64,000 bases of DNA. Origin: Tritrichomonas musculus (Eukaryota; Parabasalia; Tritrichomonadida; Tritrichomonadidae). Positions 30,759 to 41,630 of this stretch are shown here, one piece after another (position 1 is the stretch's first letter; the number at the start of each line of letters is the position of its first letter). The position numbers were made by a program, and so were the translations under genes. The DNA is taken from contig JAPFFF010000053.1 of assembly GCA_039105265.1 (NCBI GenBank), positions 1,054,001 to 1,118,000 of the forward strand, read 5' to 3'. The notes beneath the pieces are model-generated. The model worked only from the letters and a program-made list of their open reading frames with translations, was not told the origin of the DNA and did no database searches.

Positions 30759-32560
30759 CTATTCTAAGAAATCATCATCCAACACAAGTTTTTCTGGAAA
30801 ATATGCTTTTTGCAAATTCCTATTCTTTTCCAAAACAAGATCCAGTTCTTTTACATTGCTAGAGAATGCTTGAATCACCTCTCTCCAATCAATTTCTGGG
30901 TTAATTGAGTACAGCCACCTCAGACTCTTCAAGTAAATGAGAGACCAAAATTCATAGCACTCTTTCTTATACTTTTCCAAAAAAATCAAGCTAACAACTG
31001 TTCCAACAATGTTTGACTTAGTTCCATAAATGATATTGTTAGCAACCCAATGTTGAACTTTTTGAATGATTCTCTTCATCTCTTTACAATTCAACTTTTT
31101 CAGATATTCAGGGATTTCTTTCCAACAATCGTTTGACATTTGCTCAGAAATGACAGAAGTTACATCGTCTGTTTTTCCTTGCACAAAATTTCTTTGAGCA
31201 TATTCAAAAAGTGAATTTTGAGGAGGAATTTTTCTTAACCCACTAAGTAAATTGTTGATCATTGCTGAATTGAATAGTCATCTATTGTTGTGCCATCAAG
31301 CAACTCTTTTCCTGAGAAAATAATTCGTTGGTACTCTGGAGGTATCTGGAATTCTTTATGTATCAACAATCTCAAGTTATCTTCAATTTTCTCAGATTTG
31401 TTGACTAATAAATTGGCACTTTTTCCAGATAACATTTTGACACAAATGTTTGTGCCTATTGGCTGAAATAATGAACCAGCTGATGCCCTGTCTTGCTCAC
31501 ATGTCAATTTTGTGTAAGGAGAAAGAATTTCATATTGAATTGACAACTCTGAAATTTTTGAGGCAATTTCGGCGGTTTGTTTCAATCCTCTCAAATATTT
31601 GATTCTATCATAATTAAACAAATATTCAAGACTGTTTGGTTCATATAAATATAAGGGAATTTCCTTCATGTTGATAATTGGTGTGCTTGGATTTCTATCG
31701 TCATCAATTTTGATGCGAAGATTACCATTCAAATTGCTGGAAGTTTTGAAATAAACCGTTGTTGATTTACCTGGAGAAAACCTGCAATTCGACAAGGGAG
31801 TACTGAATTCAACATCATCATTGTTTTCAACATAAATAATTATACGGCATAAACCATTCAAATTTTCTCTCAATTGATTGACCACTTTTGACCTTACGTC
31901 ATCTCCAGAGAGAACAAAATCACAGAGTCCTTTTCCAGCATTTGCCAGGCTTCTAATTGAATCTTGATCAACTCTGTATCCTATTCCAATTACATTACAT
32001 GTTGTTGAGTTTGAGTTTCGTTGAACTAAGCTGATGGCCTCGTTTGAATTCAATCCTAAATCATTTTGAGAAAACATTGAAAAGTGCATTTGTTAAGTTG
32101 GCATTGCCTAGATTAGCTTTCAATGATTTTGCCAAATTCAATGCTTTATTTACATTTGAATCGTTATATGGAAAAGGGCTCTCAAAAAGTGAAGCAACTT
32201 TTGAACCATAACGTACAACATTGAAATTGCATTTGGTTGGTAATGACTTAATAAACAGAGTTAGACAGTCAGCTGCCAACTTCATCTCCTTTTCGTTATT
32301 TCTGCTTGAGCAGTCAATCATAAAAATGAACTCTTTAGTCAATTGATTGGCTTCAGCTTCCATATTAGGAATATATGTGATTGATCCGTAGTTTCCACAG
32401 CATGTTACAATTGTTCTGTTTGCAAAGAATGAAGGGTCGACAATTGAATCGTTGGTTTGGTAAAGCTGATTTGACAGGGTTGAATTGATTGTAACTGATA
32501 TGTACGTTAATGTTGAATCTAAAAGGTCAATTCCATTTTTGTTTTGAAATTTTGTAAGTA
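30759..32560 (-). pseudogene. broken VIT/VWA-type protein gene with an embedded ubiquitin-like domain
   Basis: Three overlapping minus-strand frames (32560-32061, 32089-31259, 31262-30759) continue one protein, so at least two frame changes break the gene; the N-terminus is also missing behind a stop near 32570. The first part ends a VIT-like strand region and begins a VWA domain (EFIFMIDCSSRN); the metal-binding motif DxSxS is imperfect. The second part completes the VWA and a beta region, then shows a ubiquitin-like domain: RLLIHKEFQIPPEYQRIIFS and GKELLDGTTIDDYSIQ, aligning with the IPPDQQRLIFAGKQLEDG and LSDYNIQ parts of ubiquitin. The last part is a helical C-terminal domain. Intact homologues would be expected elsewhere in the genome. 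Confidence 0.8.
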
Positions 32561-32673
32561 ATCACATTTGATTGATTTTCTAAATATCAAATTTTTTTCA
32601 AATTAAAAAATATACATGATATGTTTTGGAGAGAAAACATTTGAAGGATGTTCATACTTAATTAAAATAACAA

Positions 32674-32850
32674 TTTCCTTCTTCTGTGACTTCAATTGGA
32701 GATGGTGTTTTTAATTGATATTCATCATTAACACAAATCACAATTCCTTCTTCTATAACATTGATTGAAGATTTTACTTTTTATGAATGTTCATCATTAA
32801 CACAAATAACAATTCCTTCTTCTGTGACTTCAATTGGTTTTTTTGCTTTT
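32674..32850 (-). repeat. 69-bp tandem repeat with coding character
   Basis: Minus-strand units contain IEVTEEGIVICVNDE and INVIEEGIVICVNDEY at an interval of 69 bp (23 codons), about 2.6 units, with a stop inside. It lies upstream of the broken VWA gene and may be part of the same lost reading frame or a separate relic. Confidence 0.6.
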
Positions 32851-33230
32851 ATGAAAAAATAACTTTGACATTCATATATAAACTGTGACTTTTTGGACTT
32901 TTACAGCAGAAATGTAAGAATGTCAGTCGAATGATCTCATCTGATAAATTTATCAAAAATAAATAACATTTGAATCAAGAAAATCTTTTTTTCTATATTA
33001 TATATAGAAATAGCAGACGTTATATAAAATCGAATTAGCTGAAAAAACAATTTTATTACGAAATTTTTTCAAAAGTTAGATTATAAGAATAGGTTTTAAA
33101 AGTTTTAAAACATTTATTTATTCAATATGGTTAATTCAATCAAATTAGGGCAATAATACTTTATCTGCACTTATTTATCTCATTAACATATCCTTTTAAG
33201 TTTGAATTCATCATGAAAATTTGGTTTATA

Positions 33231-36200
33231 TTAGATTATAGAACCAAGACCTTCATAAAATAATTGGTTTATATTTTTCTTCAATATTGGAGGTTTTGGA
33301 AATTTCAATCTACCAAAAAGTATTGGGTAAGGATAAGAGTATAAAATCACATTCATTTCTTGAATAATTAAATTGATAGTTTTCATAAAGAGATCAGCAT
33401 CATTCAATAAATAATCAAAAAAGGATTCAACGTCATAAATTATATTATTTTGATTTGGATCTTTATATTCTAATAAAAGATGATTGAATTTCATAATTCT
33501 ACGAGAACTATTTTTATGCAAATAAGAAAAAAGGATCAACCATGATATGACAATCAATTGGATGAATTTAAACTCATTTTTTCTATCTTTAAAATAGACA
33601 CTAGTTAATATAAACATATTTAAAAATGAATAAGCATTACTTTTGCTTAAATCCAATATAAACATGTTAGATGAATCATTTGTTTTTGGTATTAATTTAT
33701 TCATAGCCTTTCTAAAATAATATTTTCCTTTTTCACGATTTGATTTGGATAAGAAGAAATAACATAATTTAAGATTAACTAAACACATTATGAATTTATT
33801 TGAATTTTCAAGTTGTTTGTCCTCAATTTTTTGATTACGATATATTAAAGGGTTATCGCCATGTTTTGAAGCTTTAATATAATATTTAATTGATTCATCA
33901 AACTCTCCAAGCACTTCATATAAATGACCTAAATTAAAATCTGAAAGTGCAAATTTCTTTTTAGATGCATTATTAAACATTATTTCTGCTGTTTGAATGT
34001 CATTCATATAAAATTGGCAAAAAATTCCATAATTGTTTTGTGCTAATGGATATTCGCCATATGCTGCATTTTTTAACAAATCATTAGAGCGATGAATATT
34101 AAAAAAATCATATTCCAATAAAAATATTAATCCGAGATCATTTCTAGAACGATTTAAACTAAAAGAATAATATAATCGATTTTTTTCTAAATGCATTTCA
34201 ACACAAATTGAATAATATGAAACTGCTTTTTTAATGTCAACATTTACTCCAATTCCATTGTAATAAATATGTCCCAACTTATAAGATGCATCTAAATTAT
34301 TAAATTGGAGAGATTTTTCATAATACTCTATAGCACTTTCATAATTTTGTTTAATACCTTCACCATAATAGTAAAGATCTCCTAATCGCAGTAATGCTTT
34401 TGGATTGTTTTGACTTGCTGCTAACTCATAATAATTTCTTGCCATTTTAAAATCCTTAGTTACAATAATCCCATCATAATAAATATCTCCTATTTTTAAT
34501 AACGAGTTTGTATTATGTTTTGCTGCTGCTAGTTTGAAATATTTCAATGCAATTGAATTATTATCTCGAATGCTTTTTTCATTCATATAAAAAATTCCTA
34601 ATTGATAAAGTGCTTCTGAACAGCCTTTTTCAGCAGCAATTTCAAAATAGTTTTTAGCTTTCCAGATGTCTTTTGGTACTCCTATTCCCTCATAATAAAT
34701 TTGTCCTAATTTAATGATTGCATTTAAATCATCTTTTTTGGCTGCCATTTCATATAATTCTTTTGCTTTCACTTCATTATATGAATCAGCTTTTTCTGTA
34801 GAATATTTATTTGCCATGTAATTAAATATATTGGAAAAATTTGATATTTGAATTAAATACATATATATTTTATCAGCTATGTAAGGAATTCTTGGTTTCT
34901 TCTTCGAATAAACTTCAAAAAGTGCAACTTCAAGAAGATATTGTGATATTAAACTACTATATTCTTGTTCAGATATATTGTATTTTAAAATATCTTTGGT
35001 TGATATCAGATCAGAATTGAATTGATTTATAATGAATTTTTTTATATATTCATTGGTTGGTCTTTGGCTTTGATCATATTTGACACATTTCAAATAAATA
35101 TTTTGAATATCTTTAAATTCATTTGACATTTGTGGATATTTATCAATTTCTTTATTAAGGATCATTTCAGTTTGTGTTAATCCACAAAAAGGTTCCCTTT
35201 TTTCAAAAAGAAAATAGAGAATCATCCCAAATGAATATATATCAGTTGAAAAACCTATTTTATTTCCTTCAATGTGTTCTGGTGATGAATAAATTATTGA
35301 ACAAAAATCAAAAGTAAATGGTTCATTATCATCATTTCCAACTTTCCTAATTGTTTCAAAATCAGAAATATAAGCATTGCTATCATGATCAATTAGGATA
35401 TTTGCTGGTTTAAGATCACGATGAACAAAACTTTTTGAATGCAAAAAATCAATTCCTTGAAAAATTCTTGCCATTGAAATAATTGAAAATAATTTCGTAA
35501 TTTTGCTATTTTTCATATTAATGTATTCTAGTAAGGATCCATTACTCATAAATTCATATAAAATCCCTGAAATTTCTGAATCACAATAGATAAATCCATA
35601 AAACTTCGTTAAACATCGATGTGAATAATATTCACAAAATTCGATTTCCCGATTTGAAAATTCTTTTTTGATTGCAAATAAATATAGACTTTCTTTATGA
35701 ATTGATAATTGATTCTTATAACCATTAATATTTCTTAATATTATGAAATCATCAATCTTAAATTTGTTGATTTTTTTGTTATTTTTATCAACTGTGTTTT
35801 TTTGATCAAACGTAAAAAATGATTTATCTTTGAAAAAGTTTGATGGATAATAATATCTTTTAATTAAATATGCTAAAATTGGCTTTATTGTCTGCTGAAT
35901 AAATTCATTATCATCAATATAATTAAAATTCTTCATAATACTGGTTAATTCTTTTTTGAGATTTAAATCAAAGTTATTTGATATATTAATACAAGTAAAT
36001 TTTGTCTTTTTTAAATATGAAATAATTGTTTCTTCTTCCATATTTTCAAAAATATAGCAAGATCCTTCAAAACAGCAAACGAATTTAACATTATTAGAAC
36101 AAGATAAATGCGAAATTTGATAAAAAATTAATTGATTATGATTTAAAAAACTAAGTAATACCGAATAATCAGTTTTCTCTTTTTGTTTGTTTAGATTTTG

Positions 36201-36317
36201 ATAATAATGGAAACGAAACTTCGAATATATGTTTTTAAGAAAGAGTTCTTCATTTCTAATTAAAACATTAGCATGATTTTCAAATGATAATGATATATTG
36301 GGCTGGATGGGTTTCAT
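33231..36317 (-). CDS. protein kinase (TKL-like) with C-terminal Sel1 repeats
   Basis: A 1028-residue protein. The kinase domain covers about residues 187-445: catalytic Lys in FAIKK (about 217), HRDLKPANIL (about 297), the metal-binding motif as DFE instead of DFG (about 317, SDFETIRKV), SSPEHIEG for the activation-segment end, and DIYSFGMILY. A glycine loop is not obvious. After a helical linker, about residues 500-740 carry six or more Sel1/TPR-like repeats of the type KLGQIYYEGIGV and A.NYFEIAAEKG. Kinase plus Sel1 fusions are common in trichomonads and suggest a scaffolded signalling kinase. The N-terminal 185 residues match no family I know. The DFE change may reduce activity. Confidence 0.92.
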   Translation of the reverse strand: MKPIQPNISLSFENHANVLIRNEELFLKNIYSKFRFHYYQNLNKQKEKTDYSVLLSFLNHNQLIFYQISHLSCSNNVKFVCCFEGSCYIFENMEEETIISYLKKTKFTCINISNNFDLNLKKELTSIMKNFNYIDDNEFIQQTIKPILAYLIKRYYYPSNFFKDKSFFTFDQKNTVDKNNKKINKFKIDDFIILRNINGYKNQLSIHKESLYLFAIKKEFSNREIEFCEYYSHRCLTKFYGFIYCDSEISGILYEFMSNGSLLEYINMKNSKITKLFSIISMARIFQGIDFLHSKSFVHRDLKPANILIDHDSNAYISDFETIRKVGNDDNEPFTFDFCSIIYSSPEHIEGNKIGFSTDIYSFGMILYFLFEKREPFCGLTQTEMILNKEIDKYPQMSNEFKDIQNIYLKCVKYDQSQRPTNEYIKKFIINQFNSDLISTKDILKYNISEQEYSSLISQYLLEVALFEVYSKKKPRIPYIADKIYMYLIQISNFSNIFNYMANKYSTEKADSYNEVKAKELYEMAAKKDDLNAIIKLGQIYYEGIGVPKDIWKAKNYFEIAAEKGCSEALYQLGIFYMNEKSIRDNNSIALKYFKLAAAKHNTNSLLKIGDIYYDGIIVTKDFKMARNYYELAASQNNPKALLRLGDLYYYGEGIKQNYESAIEYYEKSLQFNNLDASYKLGHIYYNGIGVNVDIKKAVSYYSICVEMHLEKNRLYYSFSLNRSRNDLGLIFLLEYDFFNIHRSNDLLKNAAYGEYPLAQNNYGIFCQFYMNDIQTAEIMFNNASKKKFALSDFNLGHLYEVLGEFDESIKYYIKASKHGDNPLIYRNQKIEDKQLENSNKFIMCLVNLKLCYFFLSKSNREKGKYYFRKAMNKLIPKTNDSSNMFILDLSKSNAYSFLNMFILTSVYFKDRKNEFKFIQLIVISWLILFSYLHKNSSRRIMKFNHLLLEYKDPNQNNIIYDVESFFDYLLNDADLFMKTINLIIQEMNVILYSYPYPILFGRLKFPKPPILKKNINQLFYEGLGSII

Positions 36318-36597
36318 GAGAAAAATATTTGCTTAAAATTTTAATGTAAAAATTGTGAGTTTTTTTGAAACGACCGTTTATGTTAAAATTTTGAATGAAA
36401 TCATATACAAAATTTTCTTACTTTTATTAAAAAAAAGCTGTTATATAAATATTACAAAATTAAAAAGGTTTGTTTTTATACTGAAATCATCTATAATGGT
36501 CATTTCCAATTTTATTGATGAAGATATTTCATTTCATTAAAATAAGGAATTATTACATAAATTTCTAAATATCAATTCTAATGAAAGTTAACATGAA

Positions 36598-36669
36598 GGG
36601 GATGTAGCTCAATGGTAGAGTATTGGATTGCAGTTCCACTGGTCATCGGTTCGATTCCGGTCGTCCCCT
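36598..36669 (+). tRNA. tRNA-Cys (GCA)
   Basis: A complete cloverleaf of 72 nt including the discriminator. Acceptor GGGGATG pairs with CGTCCCC; D arm GCTC/GAGT; anticodon loop TTGCAGT with anticodon GCA; T arm ATCGG-TTCGATT-CCGGT. The discriminator base T73 is the expected identity element for cysteine. Internal A and B boxes (TAGCTCAATGG, GGTTCGATTCC) are intact. CCA is not encoded. Confidence 0.96.
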
Positions 36670-36670
36670 C

Positions 36671-36675
36671 TTTTT
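36671..36675 (+). terminator. Pol III terminator of tRNA-Cys
   Basis: TTTTT one base after the mature 3' end. Confidence 0.85.
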
Positions 36676-37243
36676 CACTTTTTCCTTTTTGGATATTTTT
36701 TTAAGTTATTGGCAAAATCTTATGAAAATGTCTGCATACTGAATTGATCCTTGATCAATTAATGAAAAATCAAAAATTATAAAGATTTATTTGAAAAGAA
36801 ATAATAAAGCTTATTAAAATTGAAATAAATATTTTTTTTGTAAAATAAATTGAGAGAAAAAAAGCTTGGGCTGGCATTTGAATTTAAGTTTATTTAAAAA
36901 TATTCAGAAAACCTAAAGATTCAATAAAAACACTCATAAAAAATGATATCTAATGTTATACCATTGATTTAAAATTCAAACCGAATTTAACTAATTCTAA
37001 AAAATATTAAATATTTCCAATATTTCTCGTGTAGCTTTCTTTAAACTCAAAAAGATCCCATATTTCAAAAAGAGGCAACAAACTAAATATTTTTTTCAAT
37101 ACTTAAGTATTGATATTCAGGACAATATGGAACAATTTATACTTTTTTTACATTTCATTTTTTTAATTATAAATATATTATAATAGTATTTTCACATTTT
37201 TAGTATACAATAAATCATTAAAAACTTCTTAAATCACATTATA
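36676..37243. other. AT-rich spacer
   Basis: Nothing is recognised between the tRNA gene and the transposon that follows. Confidence 0.5.
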
Positions 37244-37607
37244 AACCCTGTCCAAAAATGTTCGACTTAACGTACACATAAACCGCATTTTCCACTGAAA
37301 ATTGACTAAAAAAACGATAAAGTGTCGAAAATTTCTTTTTTCTCTCAAAGCAATTTATTCAATTTTTCAGAAGTTTATTTTTTTAATTATCCTTTCAGTA
37401 AGCTATTTTTATATAAGGAGCCCTGGTTTTTGAAAGAAATCTCCACTCCCTTAAGAGAAATTACAACTTTCTATGGGACATGGGCTACTCTCTAAAAAAA
37501 AGAGCTTTGGAAAAAACCTTCGAATCACCATATAGGTGCATGAGAAAAAAAATGATAATTTGAATACTCTCTCAAAATTCAATTGTCGAACATTTTTGGA
37601 CAGAGTT
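37244..37607. mobile_element. 364-bp Tc1/mariner-like MITE (copy 2), TA duplication
   Basis: The inverted ends begin AACCCTGTCCAAAAATGTTC, with TA at 37242-37243 and 37608-37609. It is the inverted counterpart of 27698-28061, with the same length and only scattered base differences, so the two insertions are fairly young. Its interior is also weakly palindromic. Non-coding. Confidence 0.9.
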
Positions 37608-37838
37608 TAAAAAAAATTACATCGAAATTGGACCTACAATTTCTGAGAGGCTCTGCAATTAACGGTTTTAATTTAGGATTACATTCTGCTTCATACGTTT
37701 TTTTCGACATTTTCCTAACAATAAATGTGCACCTATTCGAAAGGTTTTGAAGAATGATATTTTTATATGAGTTAATTGGAATGTGATTATATGAACCACG
37801 ATAACTTGCCAGCCTATTAGCTTGCCTTGGTTTCCAAT

Positions 37839-38636
37839 TTAATTGAATTCCATCATGTGTAAAAGATAAACTAATTGAATATTTTGAAGATATTTGATTT
37901 TAAATTCTTGATCATCTGTACTTACAATATTATAACCCTCTGGATTGCGAGTGATTGTTACTGTGTTCTTAATTTTGTTTTTACTAATATGGATATCTTG
38001 TCCTTCACCAATATAAATTTCATTATCTTTTTGTTTGGCCATACAAATAATTTTTCCATCTTTCATTAAATAATAGCGACAACATTTGATTAAATGATTA
38101 TCGCATGTTATCTGATAACAAGATGTTTGAATTGTTTTTTTTAAAATGTCAACATTATTATTTTTTTCAACTTCTTTCTCTTGGACTGATTCAGAATTTT
38201 CATCAAAATTTAGTTCATTTAAATCTACATGATGAATAGGTGGCAATATTACTTCATCTGATTCTAATTGCAAGTACTGATCCGAATTTGATGGGTTGAA
38301 TTGATCATTTAAAATGGAAAAATTGGCATTAAGATTTGCTTGGATAAAGTTAAGACCTGTATTATATATTTGTTCAGCTTGGAACATTTTTGCAATTAAA
38401 CTAATTTCTTCAAGCTCTGAATCTTGCACATCTGTTTGTATATTTTGACATATTTTAAGAAAATTTTCAATATTTCTAGTTGAAAATTGGCAATTTTTAA
38501 TCATTAAGTGAACAGATTGAAGATTTGATGCATTATCTACTAACTCTCGAAATTTTTTCGATGAATTGTACAAGCACTGCGGATCAACCATAAAATTTTC
38601 ACCTTGGTAAATTACTAAAAAACTTTGGTTTTGCAT
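37839..38636 (-). CDS. BTB-like protein with C-terminal beta domain
   Basis: A 265-residue protein. Residues about 1-110 (SFLVIYQGENFMVDPQCLYN...SKKFRELV...EISLIAKMFQAEQIY) resemble the divergent BTB/POZ-type domains of trichomonads, which mediate dimerisation. After an acidic linker (ENSESVQEKEVEKNNN), residues about 170-255 are beta-rich (YQITCDNHLIK, RYYLMKDGKII, IYIGEGQDIHIS), perhaps a tubby-like or other small beta domain. No signal peptide. The domain names are inference from pattern; function unknown. A good initiator lies 9-14 bases before the ATG. Confidence 0.75.
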   Translation of the reverse strand: MQNQSFLVIYQGENFMVDPQCLYNSSKKFRELVDNASNLQSVHLMIKNCQFSTRNIENFLKICQNIQTDVQDSELEEISLIAKMFQAEQIYNTGLNFIQANLNANFSILNDQFNPSNSDQYLQLESDEVILPPIHHVDLNELNFDENSESVQEKEVEKNNNVDILKKTIQTSCYQITCDNHLIKCCRYYLMKDGKIICMAKQKDNEIYIGEGQDIHISKNKIKNTVTITRNPEGYNIVSTDDQEFKIKYLQNIQLVYLLHMMEFN

Positions 38637-38644
38637 AACAATAA

Positions 38645-38650
38645 AAGTGA
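38645..38650 (-). promoter_or_regulatory. candidate initiator of the BTB-like gene
   Basis: TCACTT on the minus strand, 9-14 bases before the ATG at 38636. It fits the trichomonad initiator exactly. Confidence 0.6.
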
Positions 38651-39165
38651 AATAAAAGTTTTTTTATCTCTAAATTGAAAGGTAATGTAATTTTATTTTT
38701 TATAACAAAAATTCAATAATTTTTTGATAAAAATTGTATCATATATTAATATTTTCATAGAGTTATATCAAAAAATATTTGAAAAATTTATTATATTAAA
38801 ATGCATATATCTTTTTAATTAAAATTGATCATCAAAAATTTTTTAATAATTAAAAATATATTTGCTTAATTATTAAATTAAATAAATTTATAATGCAGAA
38901 TATTAACAATTCAAAAGAAATATTTGGATGAACAAAAACGAATAGCGGTAGACTTTTTTTTGAACAATTTGGTGGACCTTTTACAACTTTCAAATTTGAA
39001 TTTTATTTTGAATATTTTAATGATAATTCACAAAATTATTAAGCAGTATTTTACAAGTTTTATTTATGATATTAAAGTTTAAAACATTAAATTCATGAAT
39101 ATATAAATAAATATAACTTTATAAGAAAAGATATTTTAAAATTTTTATTTCTCTCAAAAATTTCT
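38651..39165. other. divergent promoter region, AT-rich
   Basis: This spacer separates the divergent starts of the BTB-like gene and the mannosidase homologue. No gene is seen. Confidence 0.5.
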
Positions 39166-39171
39166 TCATTC
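39166..39171 (+). promoter_or_regulatory. candidate initiator of the beta-mannosidase homologue
   Basis: TCATTC, 15-20 bases before the ATG at 39186, fits the trichomonad initiator. Confidence 0.6.
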
Positions 39172-39185
39172 AATTTTTTTTCGAA

Positions 39186-41630
39186 ATGAAGCTAGATGGT
39201 GTTTGGAATCTAACATGCCCAGCCAGGAATTTACACATCCCAATTTCAATTCCAGGAGATGTATATACTGCACTTATTGAGAACGATCTTCTTCCTGATC
39301 CATATTATTCAGCCAACGAAAATATTGTTCAATGGCCTTCTGAAGTAGAATGGGTTATAGAACGAAAATTCGAAGTTTCAAGTGTTTCCTCATACTCAGC
39401 ATTTGTTTTAGTCCTTGAAATGGTTGATACCTTCACAACAATATATATCAATAATCAAGAAATCCTAAAAACCACCTCTACATTTAAATTTTACCGTACC
39501 AATATAATTGAATATTTAAAAGAAGGTGAAAATGAAATCAAAGTCCAATTCCACAACAATAAAAAAGAAGCATCACAGCGTTATTTCTCACAATTACCCA
39601 AAAGTTACCCATACAGCGAGAACAACCGAGTTCCATTCATGAACTACATCAGAAAACCGCAATTTCAGGCAGGTTGGGACTGGGGACCATGCATATGTTC
39701 GGTTGGAATATATCAAAGTATTCAAATTCATCCAATTTTGAAAAACGGTTATGACATCATTGAAGTATCAACTGAGCAAACGTTCAAAGATGAAGGATCC
39801 TTTTTGAATGTTGACGTAGTTCTTCATAATTACAATGAAATTGAAGAATCGACCAAATTAGTAGTCAATTTTGATAATGAAGAAAAAGTTGTCACCATTC
39901 AGAAAAATTCAATTGGCGAACATCGTTACAGTGTCAAATTTGACACCAAAGAAAAAGAACGATGGACCATTTATGAATTTGGAAAGCCAAAACTTTATGA
40001 TTTGAAAGTAACCGTTTTGGATCAAACGGTTGCAAAGAAAATTGGAATTAGAAATTTGATTGTTGATTGTCATGAAGATGGCTATGGAACCACTTTTCAA
40101 TTTGTTTTGAATGACAAAGTAGTCAATGCACGAGGGGCCAATTTCATTCCCATTGATTCAATTCCTTCTCGAATGACGAAAGAACGAATGCGTGAATTAT
40201 TTCAAGACATGGTTGAAAGTCACATGAACATTGTTAGAATTTGGGGTGGTGGCTATTATTTTGACATTGTTCTTGAGATTTGTGATGAGCTTGGAATTTT
40301 AGTGTGGCAAGATTTCATGTTTGGTTGTGCCCAATATCCGAATGATTCTGTTTTTTATGAAGAAGTAGCTGATGAGTTTCATGACAATATTCTTCGAATG
40401 AAACACTTCCATGCAATGAACTGGTTTCCTTTTACAAAGGAATTCAAAGCATGGTTAAAGGATGAATATAAAAAATTCAACACTTTTTGCAAAAATCTTT
40501 GCATTAAATATGATTCATCTAGAAAGTGGTGGCCTTCAAGTCCATGTGATGGAACAGGCAATTATGATGGTGATTGGACTTCTGAACATAGTGGTGACCT
40601 TCATTATTGGGAAGTTTGGCATGGAGGGAAACCTTTTGAACAGTTCTTTTTAGTCAAGCCACGCTTTTGTTCAGAATTCGGTTATCAATCTTATCCATCG
40701 TTGCCTGTTGTTAAGACTTTTACACCGCCTGAACAAATGAGTATTTATAGTGAGTCTTTCAGTAATCATCAGAAGAATCCATCTGGCAACATGCTTATTA
40801 AAAATATGTTTAATCATTATTTTAATGAACCTAAAAATTTTGTTCAACAACTTTATTTGTCTCAGGTTCAACAATCAATCGCTATTAGACAAGGTTGCGA
40901 ATATTTCAGAACTTTGAAGCCAATAACTAGAGGAATCATTTATTGGCAATTGAATGATTGCTGGCCCGTGTCTTCTTGGGCTTCAATTGAATACGGAGGA
41001 CGTTGGAAACAGCTTCAATATCATGCTAAACGTTTCTTCGACCCTTTGATGATCACTTTCTTTGAGAACAAAGATTACCAAGCAATCATTGATGGAAAGA
41101 AATCTCATGATGATTTAATTGACGATCAAAAACTGAAACTTATCGTTGTAAATGATCGTCTTACAACCGTAAAATTCTCTGTAAAAGTGGATTGGATTGA
41201 CTTCGATGGAAAAATCATTCAAAATTGGAACGTTTCGTCTCTTTCTGCTCTTTCTGATACTGCTGAAGCTGCCTGGCAAATTGATTCCAAGTTGTTCAAT
41301 GAAAGAAGAAAAGACGGTTTCTTTTATGCGGTTTTGACAACGGACATAGGTGAAATAAGGTCAAATTTCTATTTTCCAACGGTTTACAAGGAATGCGATT
41401 TGAAATTGGCAAAAATCAAGGCTGATCTTCAGAGAGACATTCATGGGACAAAAATCACTTTGACAACTGATAAACCAGCTTTCTTCGTTCATCTGGAGTC
41501 TGAAAAAGTGAGAAAATTCACTGATTCAAGTTTGGTTCTTATTCCTAGCGAAAAAGTGGTTGTGAATTGTCAAGAAGAAATCAATAATGACGATTTGACA
41601 ATTTATCAACTTGCTCAAATTGGAAATTAA
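39186..41630 (+). CDS. beta-mannosidase homologue (GH2) lacking the acid/base motif
   Basis: An 814-residue protein. Family beta-mannosidases remove terminal beta-mannose from N-glycan remnants. Diagnostic segments are present: PGDVYTALIENDLLPDPYY at the N-terminus, GWDWGPCICSVGIYQS, MNIVRIWGGGYYFDIVLEIC, ILVWQDFMFGCAQYP, and the nucleophile region RFCSEFGYQSYPS with Glu497. Between them, family members have a segment of the type HPSI-x-L-x-x-GNNE with the acid/base Glu. Here RMKHFH (404-409) passes directly to AMNWFPFTKEF, so about 13-16 residues including that Glu are missing in frame. No signal peptide is visible. The protein is otherwise undamaged; it may be inactive or have changed role. 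Confidence 0.93.
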   Translation: MKLDGVWNLTCPARNLHIPISIPGDVYTALIENDLLPDPYYSANENIVQWPSEVEWVIERKFEVSSVSSYSAFVLVLEMVDTFTTIYINNQEILKTTSTFKFYRTNIIEYLKEGENEIKVQFHNNKKEASQRYFSQLPKSYPYSENNRVPFMNYIRKPQFQAGWDWGPCICSVGIYQSIQIHPILKNGYDIIEVSTEQTFKDEGSFLNVDVVLHNYNEIEESTKLVVNFDNEEKVVTIQKNSIGEHRYSVKFDTKEKERWTIYEFGKPKLYDLKVTVLDQTVAKKIGIRNLIVDCHEDGYGTTFQFVLNDKVVNARGANFIPIDSIPSRMTKERMRELFQDMVESHMNIVRIWGGGYYFDIVLEICDELGILVWQDFMFGCAQYPNDSVFYEEVADEFHDNILRMKHFHAMNWFPFTKEFKAWLKDEYKKFNTFCKNLCIKYDSSRKWWPSSPCDGTGNYDGDWTSEHSGDLHYWEVWHGGKPFEQFFLVKPRFCSEFGYQSYPSLPVVKTFTPPEQMSIYSESFSNHQKNPSGNMLIKNMFNHYFNEPKNFVQQLYLSQVQQSIAIRQGCEYFRTLKPITRGIIYWQLNDCWPVSSWASIEYGGRWKQLQYHAKRFFDPLMITFFENKDYQAIIDGKKSHDDLIDDQKLKLIVVNDRLTTVKFSVKVDWIDFDGKIIQNWNVSSLSALSDTAEAAWQIDSKLFNERRKDGFFYAVLTTDIGEIRSNFYFPTVYKECDLKLAKIKADLQRDIHGTKITLTTDKPAFFVHLESEKVRKFTDSSLVLIPSEKVVVNCQEEINNDDLTIYQLAQIGN

